DNA of 64,000 nt from Rhodospirillales bacterium (GTDB lineage: Bacteria; Pseudomonadota; Alphaproteobacteria; Rhodospirillales; Casp-alpha2): contig JAEPMA010000002.1 of the NCBI GenBank assembly GCA_017644185.1, positions 429,229 to 493,228 of the forward strand. Reading direction: 5' to 3'. Both the position numbers and the translations under genes were made by a program. Below are positions 35,856 through 43,753 of the stretch, piece by piece. Numbering within the stretch: position 1 is the first letter of the stretch; every line of letters starts with the position of its first letter. Below the pieces are notes generated by a model. The model worked only from the letters and a program-made list of their open reading frames with translations. It was not told the DNA's origin and made no database searches.

Positions 35856-37190
35856 CTACGCCGCCTCGTCGACGCACCGCGTCAACCAGGCCGCCGTCCT
35901 CAGCAGCCGGGCGTCATCGCCCTTCTTCCCCAACAACTGAACGCCCAGCGGCATCCCCGCTTCGCCCTGCATCAACGGCAAGGTGACCGCCGGCATGCCG
36001 GTATACGTCCCGAGTGTGCAGAAAACCGGGCTACCCGTGGAATCCAGGCCGACCGGCGCCTCGCCCGTCGACGCGGGTGTCAGAATGGCGTCGAAGTGCT
36101 CGAACACCACATCCAAGCCGGTCGCGAAAATATCGATCCGCTCCAACCCGATATTGTATTCGATGGCGCTGACCTTTCTGCCGCGCTCGATCATCGCGGC
36201 CAGCAGCGGGCTGATCTTGTCCGGCGCGCGCTCGAACTCGCGCGCGAAATTCTTGGCCATATCCGCTTCCATCACGCAGCGGTGCATTTCGTAAATTTCG
36301 TCGTAGACATCGGCGAGGGGGACCTCCTCTGCACGATCACCCAGGAAATCGGTCAGTTCCTCGAACGCCGCCTGCGTCCCTTCTTCCGCCTGATCCCAGG
36401 CCGGTGTTTTAACGAACGCGAAGCGCGGCGCGATGGCCGGCTCTTCCGCCTGCGCGGCGAACAGCCCCGGCCTGGCAACCGGCCGCATGGCGCTGTCCCC
36501 AGCGTCGTAACCGCTCACCGTTTCACACAAAAGTGCGGCATCCTCGATCGAACGCGCGAAGACCCCCACCTGATCCAGCGGCGGTGACTGCTTGAGGATT
36601 CCCGTCCTCGAGATCGATCCGTATGTCGGCTTGTAGCCGACCACACCGCAATATGCGGCGGGCCGGATCACCGAGCCGTGGGTCTGCGTACCGACCGCGC
36701 CCGGCACCATCAATGACGCCACCGACGCCGCCGAACCGCTGGACGAACCGCCCGGCGTCCGTGTCGCGTCGTGGGGGTTCGTGGTCTTGCCGGGTGTGTA
36801 CATGGCGAACTCGGTTGTCACCGTCTTGCCCATGATCACCGCACCCGCTTCGCGCAGTTTGGAAACGACAGTCGCATCCTCGAGCGTGTTGCGGCCAGCG
36901 TATATCGGCGAGCCGAGCTCCGTCGGGAAGTCGAACGTATCGATGATGTCCTTGATGCCGACAGGAACACCGTTAAGCGGTCCGGTCGCCTTACCGTCGT
37001 AACGCAGCTTGTCGCAGGCCCGCGCCTGCTCGAGCGCGTGCTCGGCATTGTAGGTTACCCACGCCTGCACGGTCGGCTCGAACTCGTCGATCCTGTCGAG
37101 GCAGGATTTGACGAGTTCTTCCGACTTCAACGCGCCATCGCGGATGGCACGGGCGGCTTCCGCCAACCCTAGTGAGTACGCACCTTGCAT
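35856..37190 (-). CDS. Amidase signature family amidase
   Basis: 444 residues with the AS triad: K in GIKDI, GGSSSGSAA, and the nucleophile Ser in TQTHGSVIRPA. The first substrate-proximal motif reads THGSVIR rather than the more common TGGSIR, also seen in other catabolic amidases. It is the last gene of the dctP-dctQ-dctM-amidase operon, 25 bp after dctM, and presumably hydrolyses what the importer brings in. Similar in layout to the amidase at 26712 but clearly a different paralogue. Confidence 0.9.
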   Translation of the reverse strand: MQGAYSLGLAEAARAIRDGALKSEELVKSCLDRIDEFEPTVQAWVTYNAEHALEQARACDKLRYDGKATGPLNGVPVGIKDIIDTFDFPTELGSPIYAGRNTLEDATVVSKLREAGAVIMGKTVTTEFAMYTPGKTTNPHDATRTPGGSSSGSAASVASLMVPGAVGTQTHGSVIRPAAYCGVVGYKPTYGSISRTGILKQSPPLDQVGVFARSIEDAALLCETVSGYDAGDSAMRPVARPGLFAAQAEEPAIAPRFAFVKTPAWDQAEEGTQAAFEELTDFLGDRAEEVPLADVYDEIYEMHRCVMEADMAKNFAREFERAPDKISPLLAAMIERGRKVSAIEYNIGLERIDIFATGLDVVFEHFDAILTPASTGEAPVGLDSTGSPVFCTLGTYTGMPAVTLPLMQGEAGMPLGVQLLGKKGDDARLLRTAAWLTRCVDEAA

Positions 37191-37214
37191 CTGTAACTCA
37201 CACCGTTATCCGGA

Positions 37215-38564
37215 TCAGCCCGGCCCGAAGAAGTACTCGGGCAGGAACAACGCGATTCCCGGGAAGTTATAGAGCAGCACCATCGAGAAGATGACGATGG
37301 CCAGGTACGGCATGATGCCCGAGAAGATCTGCATCAACTGCACATGCGGCGGCGCCACGCCCTTCAAATAATAGGCCGCCATCGCCATCGGCGGTGTCAG
37401 GAACGAGGTTTGCAGGTTCAGCGCGACCAGCATACCGAAGAACACCGGCTCGACCTGGAAGTGCTCGAGCAGCGGCAGGAAGATCGGCACGAAGATGATG
37501 ATGATCTCGGTCCATTCCAGCGGCCAGCCCAGCAGGAAGATGATGGTCTGTGCCAGCACCAGGAACCCGACCGTGCCGACATCGAGGTGCAGGAACCAGT
37601 CCTTGATGATGTCGTGACCGCCGAGATACGAGAACACCGACGCGAAAGTCCATGACCCGATGAACAGCCAGCACACCATCGCCGAGGTCTTGGCGGTGAG
37701 ATAAACGGCTTCTTTCAACCGCTCCCACGTCAACGACCGATACAGGACCGCCAACAGCAGGCCACCGGCCGCACCGACGGCGGCGGCTTCGGCCGGCGTC
37801 GCCAGGCCCATGAGGATCGCTCCGAGCACCGCCATGATCAGCACCGCGAGCGGGATGAACGACGTCATGAGTTCGTACGCCACATGCCCGATCGAAACGT
37901 CGACGGTTTCCGGCTTCGGCGCCAGTTTCGGATTGATGGTCGCGCGCGTCACCACGTAGATCATGTAGAAACCCGCCAGCATCAGCCCCGGGAACAACGC
38001 CGCCGCATAAAGGCGCAACGGCGAAATCTCGGCGATGGCGGCATAGACGATCAGCATGATCGACGGCGGGATCAGGATGCCCAGGCAACCGCCGGCGCAG
38101 ATCACGCCCGACGCGAACTTGACGTCGTACTTGGCTTCGAGCATGGCCGGGAACGCCAGCATGCCCATCAGCGTCACGACCGCGCCGATGATACCGGTCG
38201 CCGTCGCGAACACGGCGCACGTCGCCAGCGCGGCGACGGCCATCGACCCCGGCAGATGCCGTGCGGCCAGTTGGAACGAGAAGAACAGCCGGTTGACGAT
38301 ATTCGCCCTCTCGACCACGTAGCCCATAAATAGGAATAGCGGCACCGCGACGAGCACGTCGTTCGACATCACCGAGAATGAGTTCTGCACGAACAGATCG
38401 AATATTCGGTTGTCGAACAACGTCTTCATCCGCAGCGGGTCATAATAGGCGTAGTAGCCGAACCCGAGACCCATGGCGATCAGGGTGAAAGCGATCGGAA
38501 AGCCCAGCAGCACCACGAAGATGAACAGGCCGAGCATCATGATGGCGATTTGAGGATCGGTCAT
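37215..38564 (-). CDS. dctM: TRAP transporter large permease (DctM)
   Basis: 449 residues, about 12 helices. It carries CAVFATATGIIGAVVTLMGMLAFPAML, GGCLGILIPPSIMLIVYAAIAEISPLRLY and SFLTPPMAMAAYYLKG. The last block (TPPMAMA rather than TPPIGIN) places it in the DctM branch for larger carboxylates or amides. It starts directly after dctQ. Confidence 0.93.
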   Translation of the reverse strand: MTDPQIAIMMLGLFIFVVLLGFPIAFTLIAMGLGFGYYAYYDPLRMKTLFDNRIFDLFVQNSFSVMSNDVLVAVPLFLFMGYVVERANIVNRLFFSFQLAARHLPGSMAVAALATCAVFATATGIIGAVVTLMGMLAFPAMLEAKYDVKFASGVICAGGCLGILIPPSIMLIVYAAIAEISPLRLYAAALFPGLMLAGFYMIYVVTRATINPKLAPKPETVDVSIGHVAYELMTSFIPLAVLIMAVLGAILMGLATPAEAAAVGAAGGLLLAVLYRSLTWERLKEAVYLTAKTSAMVCWLFIGSWTFASVFSYLGGHDIIKDWFLHLDVGTVGFLVLAQTIIFLLGWPLEWTEIIIIFVPIFLPLLEHFQVEPVFFGMLVALNLQTSFLTPPMAMAAYYLKGVAPPHVQLMQIFSGIMPYLAIVIFSMVLLYNFPGIALFLPEYFFGPG

Positions 38565-39170
38565 TTACTTGGTCTCCGGATGAGCAACTGTCGGATCCGC
38601 TTGAACCAGATCCTCTTTTTCGTGCAACAGCATGGTCTCGGTCTCCTGCACGTCATGGAGACGCGCCGGCCAATACCCATTCCGGATGCACTGGATGCAA
38701 CGGACGGCTTCGGCGATCCCCTGCAGCAACAGCAACACACCCGAGATCGGGATCAGCGTCTTGAAGAAATAAATCTGGATACGCGCCGGGCTCGACCAGC
38801 TCACTTCCTTGTAGAACCAGGCGTCGGCGGCATAGGAATATCCGTAATAGATGAGGCAGAGCGCCCCCGGGATCAGGAACGCCAGATAAAGCGCAAAGTC
38901 GATTCCGGCCTGCCACTTCAGCGGCATCAGGCGGTAAACGACGTCACCGCGGACATGTGCATCCTGTGAAAGCGCATAGGCCCCCGCCATCATGAACAGC
39001 GCACCGTACATCTGAACGCTCATGTCGAACGCCCAAACCGTCGGGCTGTTCAGAACGTAACGCACGAAGACCTCGTAACAGGTCGAGAGCGTCAAGATCA
39101 TGATGCACCAGGCGAATGTCTTGCCGCTCCAGGCGCTCAGACTATCGATAAAATGCAGTATCCGGGTCAT
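38565..39170 (-). CDS. dctQ: TRAP transporter small permease (DctQ)
   Basis: 201 residues, four helices, with a longer C-terminal tail than the first DctQ in the window. The segment WAFDMSVQMYGALFMMAGAYALSQDAHVRGDVVYRLMP is typical. The frame runs to a TTG at 39179, but the ATG at 39170 is preceded by GAGG at nine bases and is preferred. Confidence 0.9.
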   Translation of the reverse strand: MTRILHFIDSLSAWSGKTFAWCIMILTLSTCYEVFVRYVLNSPTVWAFDMSVQMYGALFMMAGAYALSQDAHVRGDVVYRLMPLKWQAGIDFALYLAFLIPGALCLIYYGYSYAADAWFYKEVSWSSPARIQIYFFKTLIPISGVLLLLQGIAEAVRCIQCIRNGYWPARLHDVQETETMLLHEKEDLVQADPTVAHPETK

Positions 39171-39274
39171 TTTCCCCAACCTCGGCTTGTTGCGAGTAAT
39201 ACACTACGGTGGAAAGGCGGCGCCGATATCGACGCCGCCCCCACATTCAGACTGCGTGACAGCCCGACGTCTTA

Positions 39275-40396
39275 TCAGAGCTTACCGAAGTAATGCTCGT
39301 ACGCACCGCGATAGTCCGGCGCGTTGTTAAGCGCATAGGCGCCGTGGCGTTTCGCCCAAGCCATCTGCGAGTCGATGACTTTCTTGAAGAACGGATCTTC
39401 CTTGCTGATCCGGTCGACGACGACGTCCCACGCCTTGAGCTGGTCTTTCATGACCGAGTCCGGCGTACGGTAGACGTTGACGCCGAACTTCTCTTTGAGC
39501 ACCACGAGGTCCGCGGAGTAACGCTCCATCGCCTTCCATGCCATGTCGGTGGAAGCGGCTTCGGACGCGTATTCGAGGATCGAGCGCTGCTCTTCGCCGA
39601 GGTTGTCGAAAAGCGTTTTGTTGAAGATGACTTCGAAGCATTCCTGCGACTGGTGGAACGAACCAAGATGGTAGTGCTTGGAAACGTCCTGCATACCGAA
39701 GTCCTTATCGGCGGTCGGGTTGTTGAACTCGGCCGCGTCGATCAGGCCCGACTTCATGGCCGGCTGGATTTCACCGCCCGGCAGCTGAACCACGGACATG
39801 CCCATTTCCTGCAGAACGTCGGCGGCAAGACCGACGGTGCGGTACTTGAGGCCCTTCATCTGCGAGGAGTCCTTGATCTGCTCTTTGAACCAACCCAGCG
39901 GCTGCGCCGGCATCGGGCCGGTGAAGAAGCCGACCAGATCCAGTTTCAGCTTGTCGTGCATCAGTTCGTAGTAGAGCTCTTTACCCCCGCCGTAGGCGAT
40001 CCAGCCCATCAGTTCGTTGGCCGACCAACCGAAGCACGGACCGGTACCGAACAGCGACGCCACCGGCGACTTCGAGTACCAGTAGGCCGTCACCATGTGG
40101 GCACCGTCGAGGACGCCCTTGTGAACGGCGGTCTGCATTTCGGCGGTTTTCACGACCGCGCCGACGCCAAGGAGGTCGATTTTCATCGCGCCGCCCGACA
40201 TTTTATTAACGCGGTTGACGTAATCCTGCGCCATTTCGAGGAAGATGCCGCCGCCCCACGCAGCCTGAACCTTGAGGGTCGTGGCAGCTTTGGCAACATG
40301 CGGCGCCGCGACGGTCGCCGCGGCTGCGCCGGTCGCCGCAAGGGCGGAACCCTTGAGGAACTTCCGGCGCGATACTGTATCGGTTTTCTTGGACAT
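39275..40396 (-). CDS. dctP: TRAP substrate-binding protein (DctP family), Tat-exported
   Basis: 373 residues. The N-terminus has the twin-arginine motif SRRKFLKGSALAATG, followed by a hydrophobic stretch ending HVAKA, so it is exported folded by the Tat route. The mature part is a DctP receptor: LKVQAAWGGG, MKGLKYRTVGLAADVLQEMGMSVVQLPGGEIQPAMKSGLIDAAEFNNPTAD, the last being the carboxylate-binding helix. Related Tat TRAP receptors bind alpha-keto or aromatic acids. First gene of the operon. Confidence 0.9.
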   Translation of the reverse strand: MSKKTDTVSRRKFLKGSALAATGAAAATVAAPHVAKAATTLKVQAAWGGGIFLEMAQDYVNRVNKMSGGAMKIDLLGVGAVVKTAEMQTAVHKGVLDGAHMVTAYWYSKSPVASLFGTGPCFGWSANELMGWIAYGGGKELYYELMHDKLKLDLVGFFTGPMPAQPLGWFKEQIKDSSQMKGLKYRTVGLAADVLQEMGMSVVQLPGGEIQPAMKSGLIDAAEFNNPTADKDFGMQDVSKHYHLGSFHQSQECFEVIFNKTLFDNLGEEQRSILEYASEAASTDMAWKAMERYSADLVVLKEKFGVNVYRTPDSVMKDQLKAWDVVVDRISKEDPFFKKVIDSQMAWAKRHGAYALNNAPDYRGAYEHYFGKL

Positions 40397-40603
40397 TTAT
40401 ATTTCTCCCAAAGTTTCATTCACCCCCCGCAAACCGGCAGAACCGGCAAATGCGTTGAGCATTTTTCATCAGGAGAGCGGAAAGCGTCCAACCCCCCTGC
40501 TACGGGCCGTTTACAAGAATCCGGGATATTTCGGATAAATGGAGGAGACCCACCCTGTTTCTGTTGTCGTACTGTTGTTCAGTAGCTAATTCTCATTATT
40601 GAG

Positions 40604-40650
40604 GTAACGTTACGTCGCTTGGCGATCACCGTCAACGATATGGTATACCA
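40604..40650. promoter_or_regulatory. Two palindromic sites upstream of the dctPQM-amidase operon
   Basis: GTAACGTTAC (40604-40613) is a perfect 10-bp palindrome. TGGTATACCA (40641-40650) is a second perfect palindrome and matches the core of GntR/FadR-type operators. They lie 208 and 245 bp upstream of the dctP start. The remaining 263-bp gap 40397-40659 shows no gene. No GntR-type regulator is encoded in the window. Confidence 0.45.
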
Positions 40651-40659
40651 CCAACCATA

Positions 40660-41628
40660 TCAGGCGACCCGGTCACCGGGCTCCTTGCCGGCAAAGACCG
40701 CATCCAGATTGTCGAGTGCGCGGAAACCCATGGCATCGCGCGTATCCTTGGTCGCACTGCCGATGTGCGGCAGCAGAAAGACGTTGTCCAATTCACGATA
40801 CCCGGGGTGAATATCCGCCGGCTCACCGTTAAAGACGTCGAGCCCCGCCGCCGCGAGCTTGCCGGACTTCAACGCCGAGATCAGGGCTTCGTCATCGACC
40901 ACGGCGCCGCGGCTGGTGTTCACGACGATCGCCCCGTCGGGCAGCTTGGCGATCTTTTCCGCGTTCAAAAGGCCCTTGGTCTCCGGCGTTGCCGGGCAGT
41001 GAATCGAGAGCACGTCGGCGTTTTCTAGAAGACGATCGACGTCGGCGTGGAAGGTCGCGCCCTGCTCGAGTTCCGGGCTCAATTTCTTGCGGTTGTAATA
41101 GTGGATTTCCATGTCGAAGCCGCGCGCGCGTTGGGCGGCGACACGGCCGACCCGGCCCATGCCGATGACCCCGAACCGCTTACCCGTGGTCTGGGTGCCG
41201 ACCATGAAGGCGGGGCTCCAGTCCTTCCACCCTTTAGAGCGCACCAGCCGCTCCCCTTCGGACGCACGCCGGGCGGCGCCCAGCATCAGTAGAATGGCAA
41301 TTTCGGCGGTCGCGTCCGACAAGACGTCCGGCGTGTTGGTGACGATGATGCCCTTTTTCTTGGCGGCTTCGGTATCGACGTGATCGTAGCCGACCGAGAA
41401 GTTGGCGATCACCTTGACCCGGTCCGAGAGCTTTTCGATCACTTCAGCGGTGAAATGCTCGGAATGGCAGGGCAGGATCGCGTCCGCCTTGCTCGAAAGC
41501 TCGATCAGTTCTTCGGAGGAATAGAGTTTGTCGTCCGGATTGAGGATCGCATCGTAGTCGCGCTTGAGCCGTGCCTCGACGGCATCCGGTAGCTTTCGTC
41601 CGACAAGAACGGTCGGTTTATCCGGCAT
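40660..41628 (-). CDS. 2-hydroxyacid dehydrogenase, glyoxylate/hydroxypyruvate reductase-like
   Basis: 322 residues. GxGxxG loop GVIGMGRVGRVAAQRARG, catalytic Arg in NTSRGAVVD, Glu in DVFNGEP and His in LLPHIGSAT. Close to GyaR/GhrB-type reductases. The frame continues upstream but the ATG at 41628 (MPDKPTVLVG) has GGGGGG before it. It is not obviously part of an operon. Confidence 0.9.
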   Translation of the reverse strand: MPDKPTVLVGRKLPDAVEARLKRDYDAILNPDDKLYSSEELIELSSKADAILPCHSEHFTAEVIEKLSDRVKVIANFSVGYDHVDTEAAKKKGIIVTNTPDVLSDATAEIAILLMLGAARRASEGERLVRSKGWKDWSPAFMVGTQTTGKRFGVIGMGRVGRVAAQRARGFDMEIHYYNRKKLSPELEQGATFHADVDRLLENADVLSIHCPATPETKGLLNAEKIAKLPDGAIVVNTSRGAVVDDEALISALKSGKLAAAGLDVFNGEPADIHPGYRELDNVFLLPHIGSATKDTRDAMGFRALDNLDAVFAGKEPGDRVA

Positions 41629-41728
41629 ATTCCCCCCGTTGTGTTCCGGTATTTTTTTATCTTCATCATATGTTGTTTGCGCGCCAATCCGGGTCAATGA
41701 TTTTTTCTGGACTCGCGGGTCTCGTCAT

Positions 41729-41998
41729 TCAGGGATAGCGGCCGCGTTCCATGATCTCGAGGGTATATTCCCTGTAGGTCATGCCCGCGGCGCGGGCACG
41801 GCGCAGGCGCCGGCGCACGATTTCGGGGGGCGGCGTTTTCCAGGCTGCGGCATGCGCTTTCTTCCAGCGCCAACGCCGCCAGCTTCGGCCCGGCACATAG
41901 TCCAGCGGCGGCCCGCCGTTGTGGCCGAGACCGGCATCCGCGGGCCCGGGACCGGACGCATCGGGGGCAAACACTATACTGGGGAAAACGATGGCCAT
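41729..41998 (-). CDS. Small conserved protein with GHNGGPPLD motif
   Basis: 89-residue protein. The motif GLGHNGGPPLDYVPG (23-37) is widespread in alphaproteobacterial small proteins; the rest is basic (WRRWRWKKAHAAAWKTPP, RRRLRRARAAGMTYREYTLEIMERGRYP), with a C-terminal helix. DNA or RNA binding is suggested by the charge only. The start is 28 bp from that of the XRE/cupin gene on the opposite strand, so they share a control region. Confidence 0.65.
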   Translation of the reverse strand: MAIVFPSIVFAPDASGPGPADAGLGHNGGPPLDYVPGRSWRRWRWKKAHAAAWKTPPPEIVRRRLRRARAAGMTYREYTLEIMERGRYP

Positions 41999-42026
41999 GC
42001 CCGCATGATTCCACTAAAATATCTTT

Positions 42027-42632
42027 ATGTCTATTATAATGGATAACGCCGAAGAACAGCGCGACGATCCCCTGGGAAGCCTGCTCGCCGCCCGCATCCG
42101 CCGCGAGCGCGATGCGCGCGGCTGGTCGATTGCCGAGCTGGCGGCCGCGTCGGGGGTGTCGCGGGCGATGATTTCGCGGATCGAGCGCACCGAGGCGAGT
42201 CCGACGGCGGCGCTTCTGGGGAAGCTCTCCGGGGCGTTCGGATTGACGGTCTCTCAATTAATGGCGCGCGCCGAAGCCGATTCCACACCCACACGGCTTG
42301 TTCGGGGGCAAGAAAGGGAAACCTGGACAGACCCCGAAACGGCGTATATCCGCCATGCCCTGACCCCCCCGGGGGCCGATCCGGAAATGGTGCTGATCGA
42401 ACTGCCGCCGGGGAAAAGCGTCAGCTACCCGGCCTCCAGCTACACCGTCATGCGCGGACAGTCGGTGTGGGTGATGTCGGGCACACTCACGATCCGCGAG
42501 GGCGGTGACGATACGACACTTCATACCGGCGACTGCCTCGCCTTCGATATGTCTGAATTGAAAGACCGCGCTTACATCAACCCATCCGAGACCGAAACCG
42601 CCAAGTACGTCGTCAGCCTCGCGCGCCGCTAA
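42027..42632 (+). CDS. XRE family regulator with C-terminal cupin domain
   Basis: 201 residues. HTH at about 22-75 (RIRRERDARGWSIAELAAASGVSRAMISRIERTEASPTAALLGKL), followed by a cupin of the type where a small ligand is sensed (PGADPEMVLIELPPGKSVSYPASSYTVMRGQSVWVMSGTLTIREGG). The architecture matches PuuR/SutR-like regulators of amine or amino-acid metabolism. Divergent from the GHNGGPPLD gene. Confidence 0.9.
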   Translation: MSIIMDNAEEQRDDPLGSLLAARIRRERDARGWSIAELAAASGVSRAMISRIERTEASPTAALLGKLSGAFGLTVSQLMARAEADSTPTRLVRGQERETWTDPETAYIRHALTPPGADPEMVLIELPPGKSVSYPASSYTVMRGQSVWVMSGTLTIREGGDDTTLHTGDCLAFDMSELKDRAYINPSETETAKYVVSLARR

Positions 42633-42640
42633 CCGGGGCG

Positions 42641-43723
42641 TCAGCCGTTGCGAGCCCTTCGACGCGCCAGATAGAGCCAAAGCCCCGATATCACATAGAG
42701 TGCCGGGAGGATTGCGACGACCAGCCAAAGCGCGCGCACGACCGGCCCCATGAAATCCCCTGTATGTATCCAGTACCGCGCCCGCCAGAACCAGTTCGCG
42801 GCGTCGAGGTCGTCGGCGTGGTCGATGGCCAGCACACGGGGCGGGTCATCCCCGACCCAGACCTGATTGACCTTGATCTTGTCTTCGCCGCCAACACCCA
42901 TGCTGAGCGGTTTTCCCGGCTGCGGCGCGCGAAAATGTAAGACCCGTTGATCCGGAAACGCGGATTTCCCCACCGCAACGGCCGCATCGATATCCCGGAT
43001 ATCCGCGATGCCTGTCATGTCGGGCTCTTCGCGTTTTCGAATTTCTTGCCCGGTCACGGTCTCGACAGCGGCTTCGATGGGACCGTGCCAATATAGCGAC
43101 ATGCCCGTGAATGCGAGCGTGATCAGGATGACCGCCGTCGCGACCCCGCTCAGTTGATGAAGCCGGAGCACGACCGTGCGGGGCTTTCGGGTGAAGTCCA
43201 CTTTCAGGCGCGACATCCGTTTAGCCGGCACCAGCCAGAGGGCGAGACCGACCAATACCTGCGCGATCAGCACCAGCGATATGAACGATATGAAGTGCCG
43301 GATACCCGGTGTGATCGTCGGATTTGCGGTCAGCCAGCGCCGGTGCAACGCAACCACGAACCCATAAGGACTTTCGTCGTTCTTGTAATGATCGAGGATT
43401 GTCCCGGTGTAGGGATCGATGTTGAGAATGCCCGCACCATCCGCCAGCCATAACGTCCAGGCCCGGTCCGGGTCTCTTCCGATCCCGAACGACCACACCC
43501 GGACATCCGGCTTTTCCGCGCGGATACGCTCGAGGATCTCGCTGTACGGCAAGGGCTCGGCGTCCGGTGCCGGGGCCTCCGCCGTCCAGTGTTCGGGGCT
43601 GACCCAATCCTGCAGTTCATGCCCATAGACCAGCAGAACGCCGGTCAGGCTTAGAAGAAGAAGCGGAAGCGCGGCGCCGAGCGAGAGGACCAGATGAATT
43701 CTCCGCAAGTAACGGTACTTCAT
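42641..43723 (-). CDS. PepSY-associated membrane protein, siderophore-reductase type
   Basis: 360 residues with four membrane helices, one at the N-terminus (LVLSLGAALPLLLLSLTGVLLVYGHELQDW) and others at about 140-215 and 315-345, and periplasmic PepSY-like parts between them. His residues in helices (LRRIHLVLSLG; RHFISFISLVLI; RLHQLSGVATAVI) suggest heme binding, as in FoxB/PiuB-like proteins that reduce ferri-siderophores. It follows the TonB receptor gene by 30 bp and most likely works with it. Confidence 0.85.
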   Translation of the reverse strand: MKYRYLRRIHLVLSLGAALPLLLLSLTGVLLVYGHELQDWVSPEHWTAEAPAPDAEPLPYSEILERIRAEKPDVRVWSFGIGRDPDRAWTLWLADGAGILNIDPYTGTILDHYKNDESPYGFVVALHRRWLTANPTITPGIRHFISFISLVLIAQVLVGLALWLVPAKRMSRLKVDFTRKPRTVVLRLHQLSGVATAVILITLAFTGMSLYWHGPIEAAVETVTGQEIRKREEPDMTGIADIRDIDAAVAVGKSAFPDQRVLHFRAPQPGKPLSMGVGGEDKIKVNQVWVGDDPPRVLAIDHADDLDAANWFWRARYWIHTGDFMGPVVRALWLVVAILPALYVISGLWLYLARRRARNG

Positions 43724-43753
43724 GAAAAAGGTACTCCGCCCGGCGCCTAAGAC

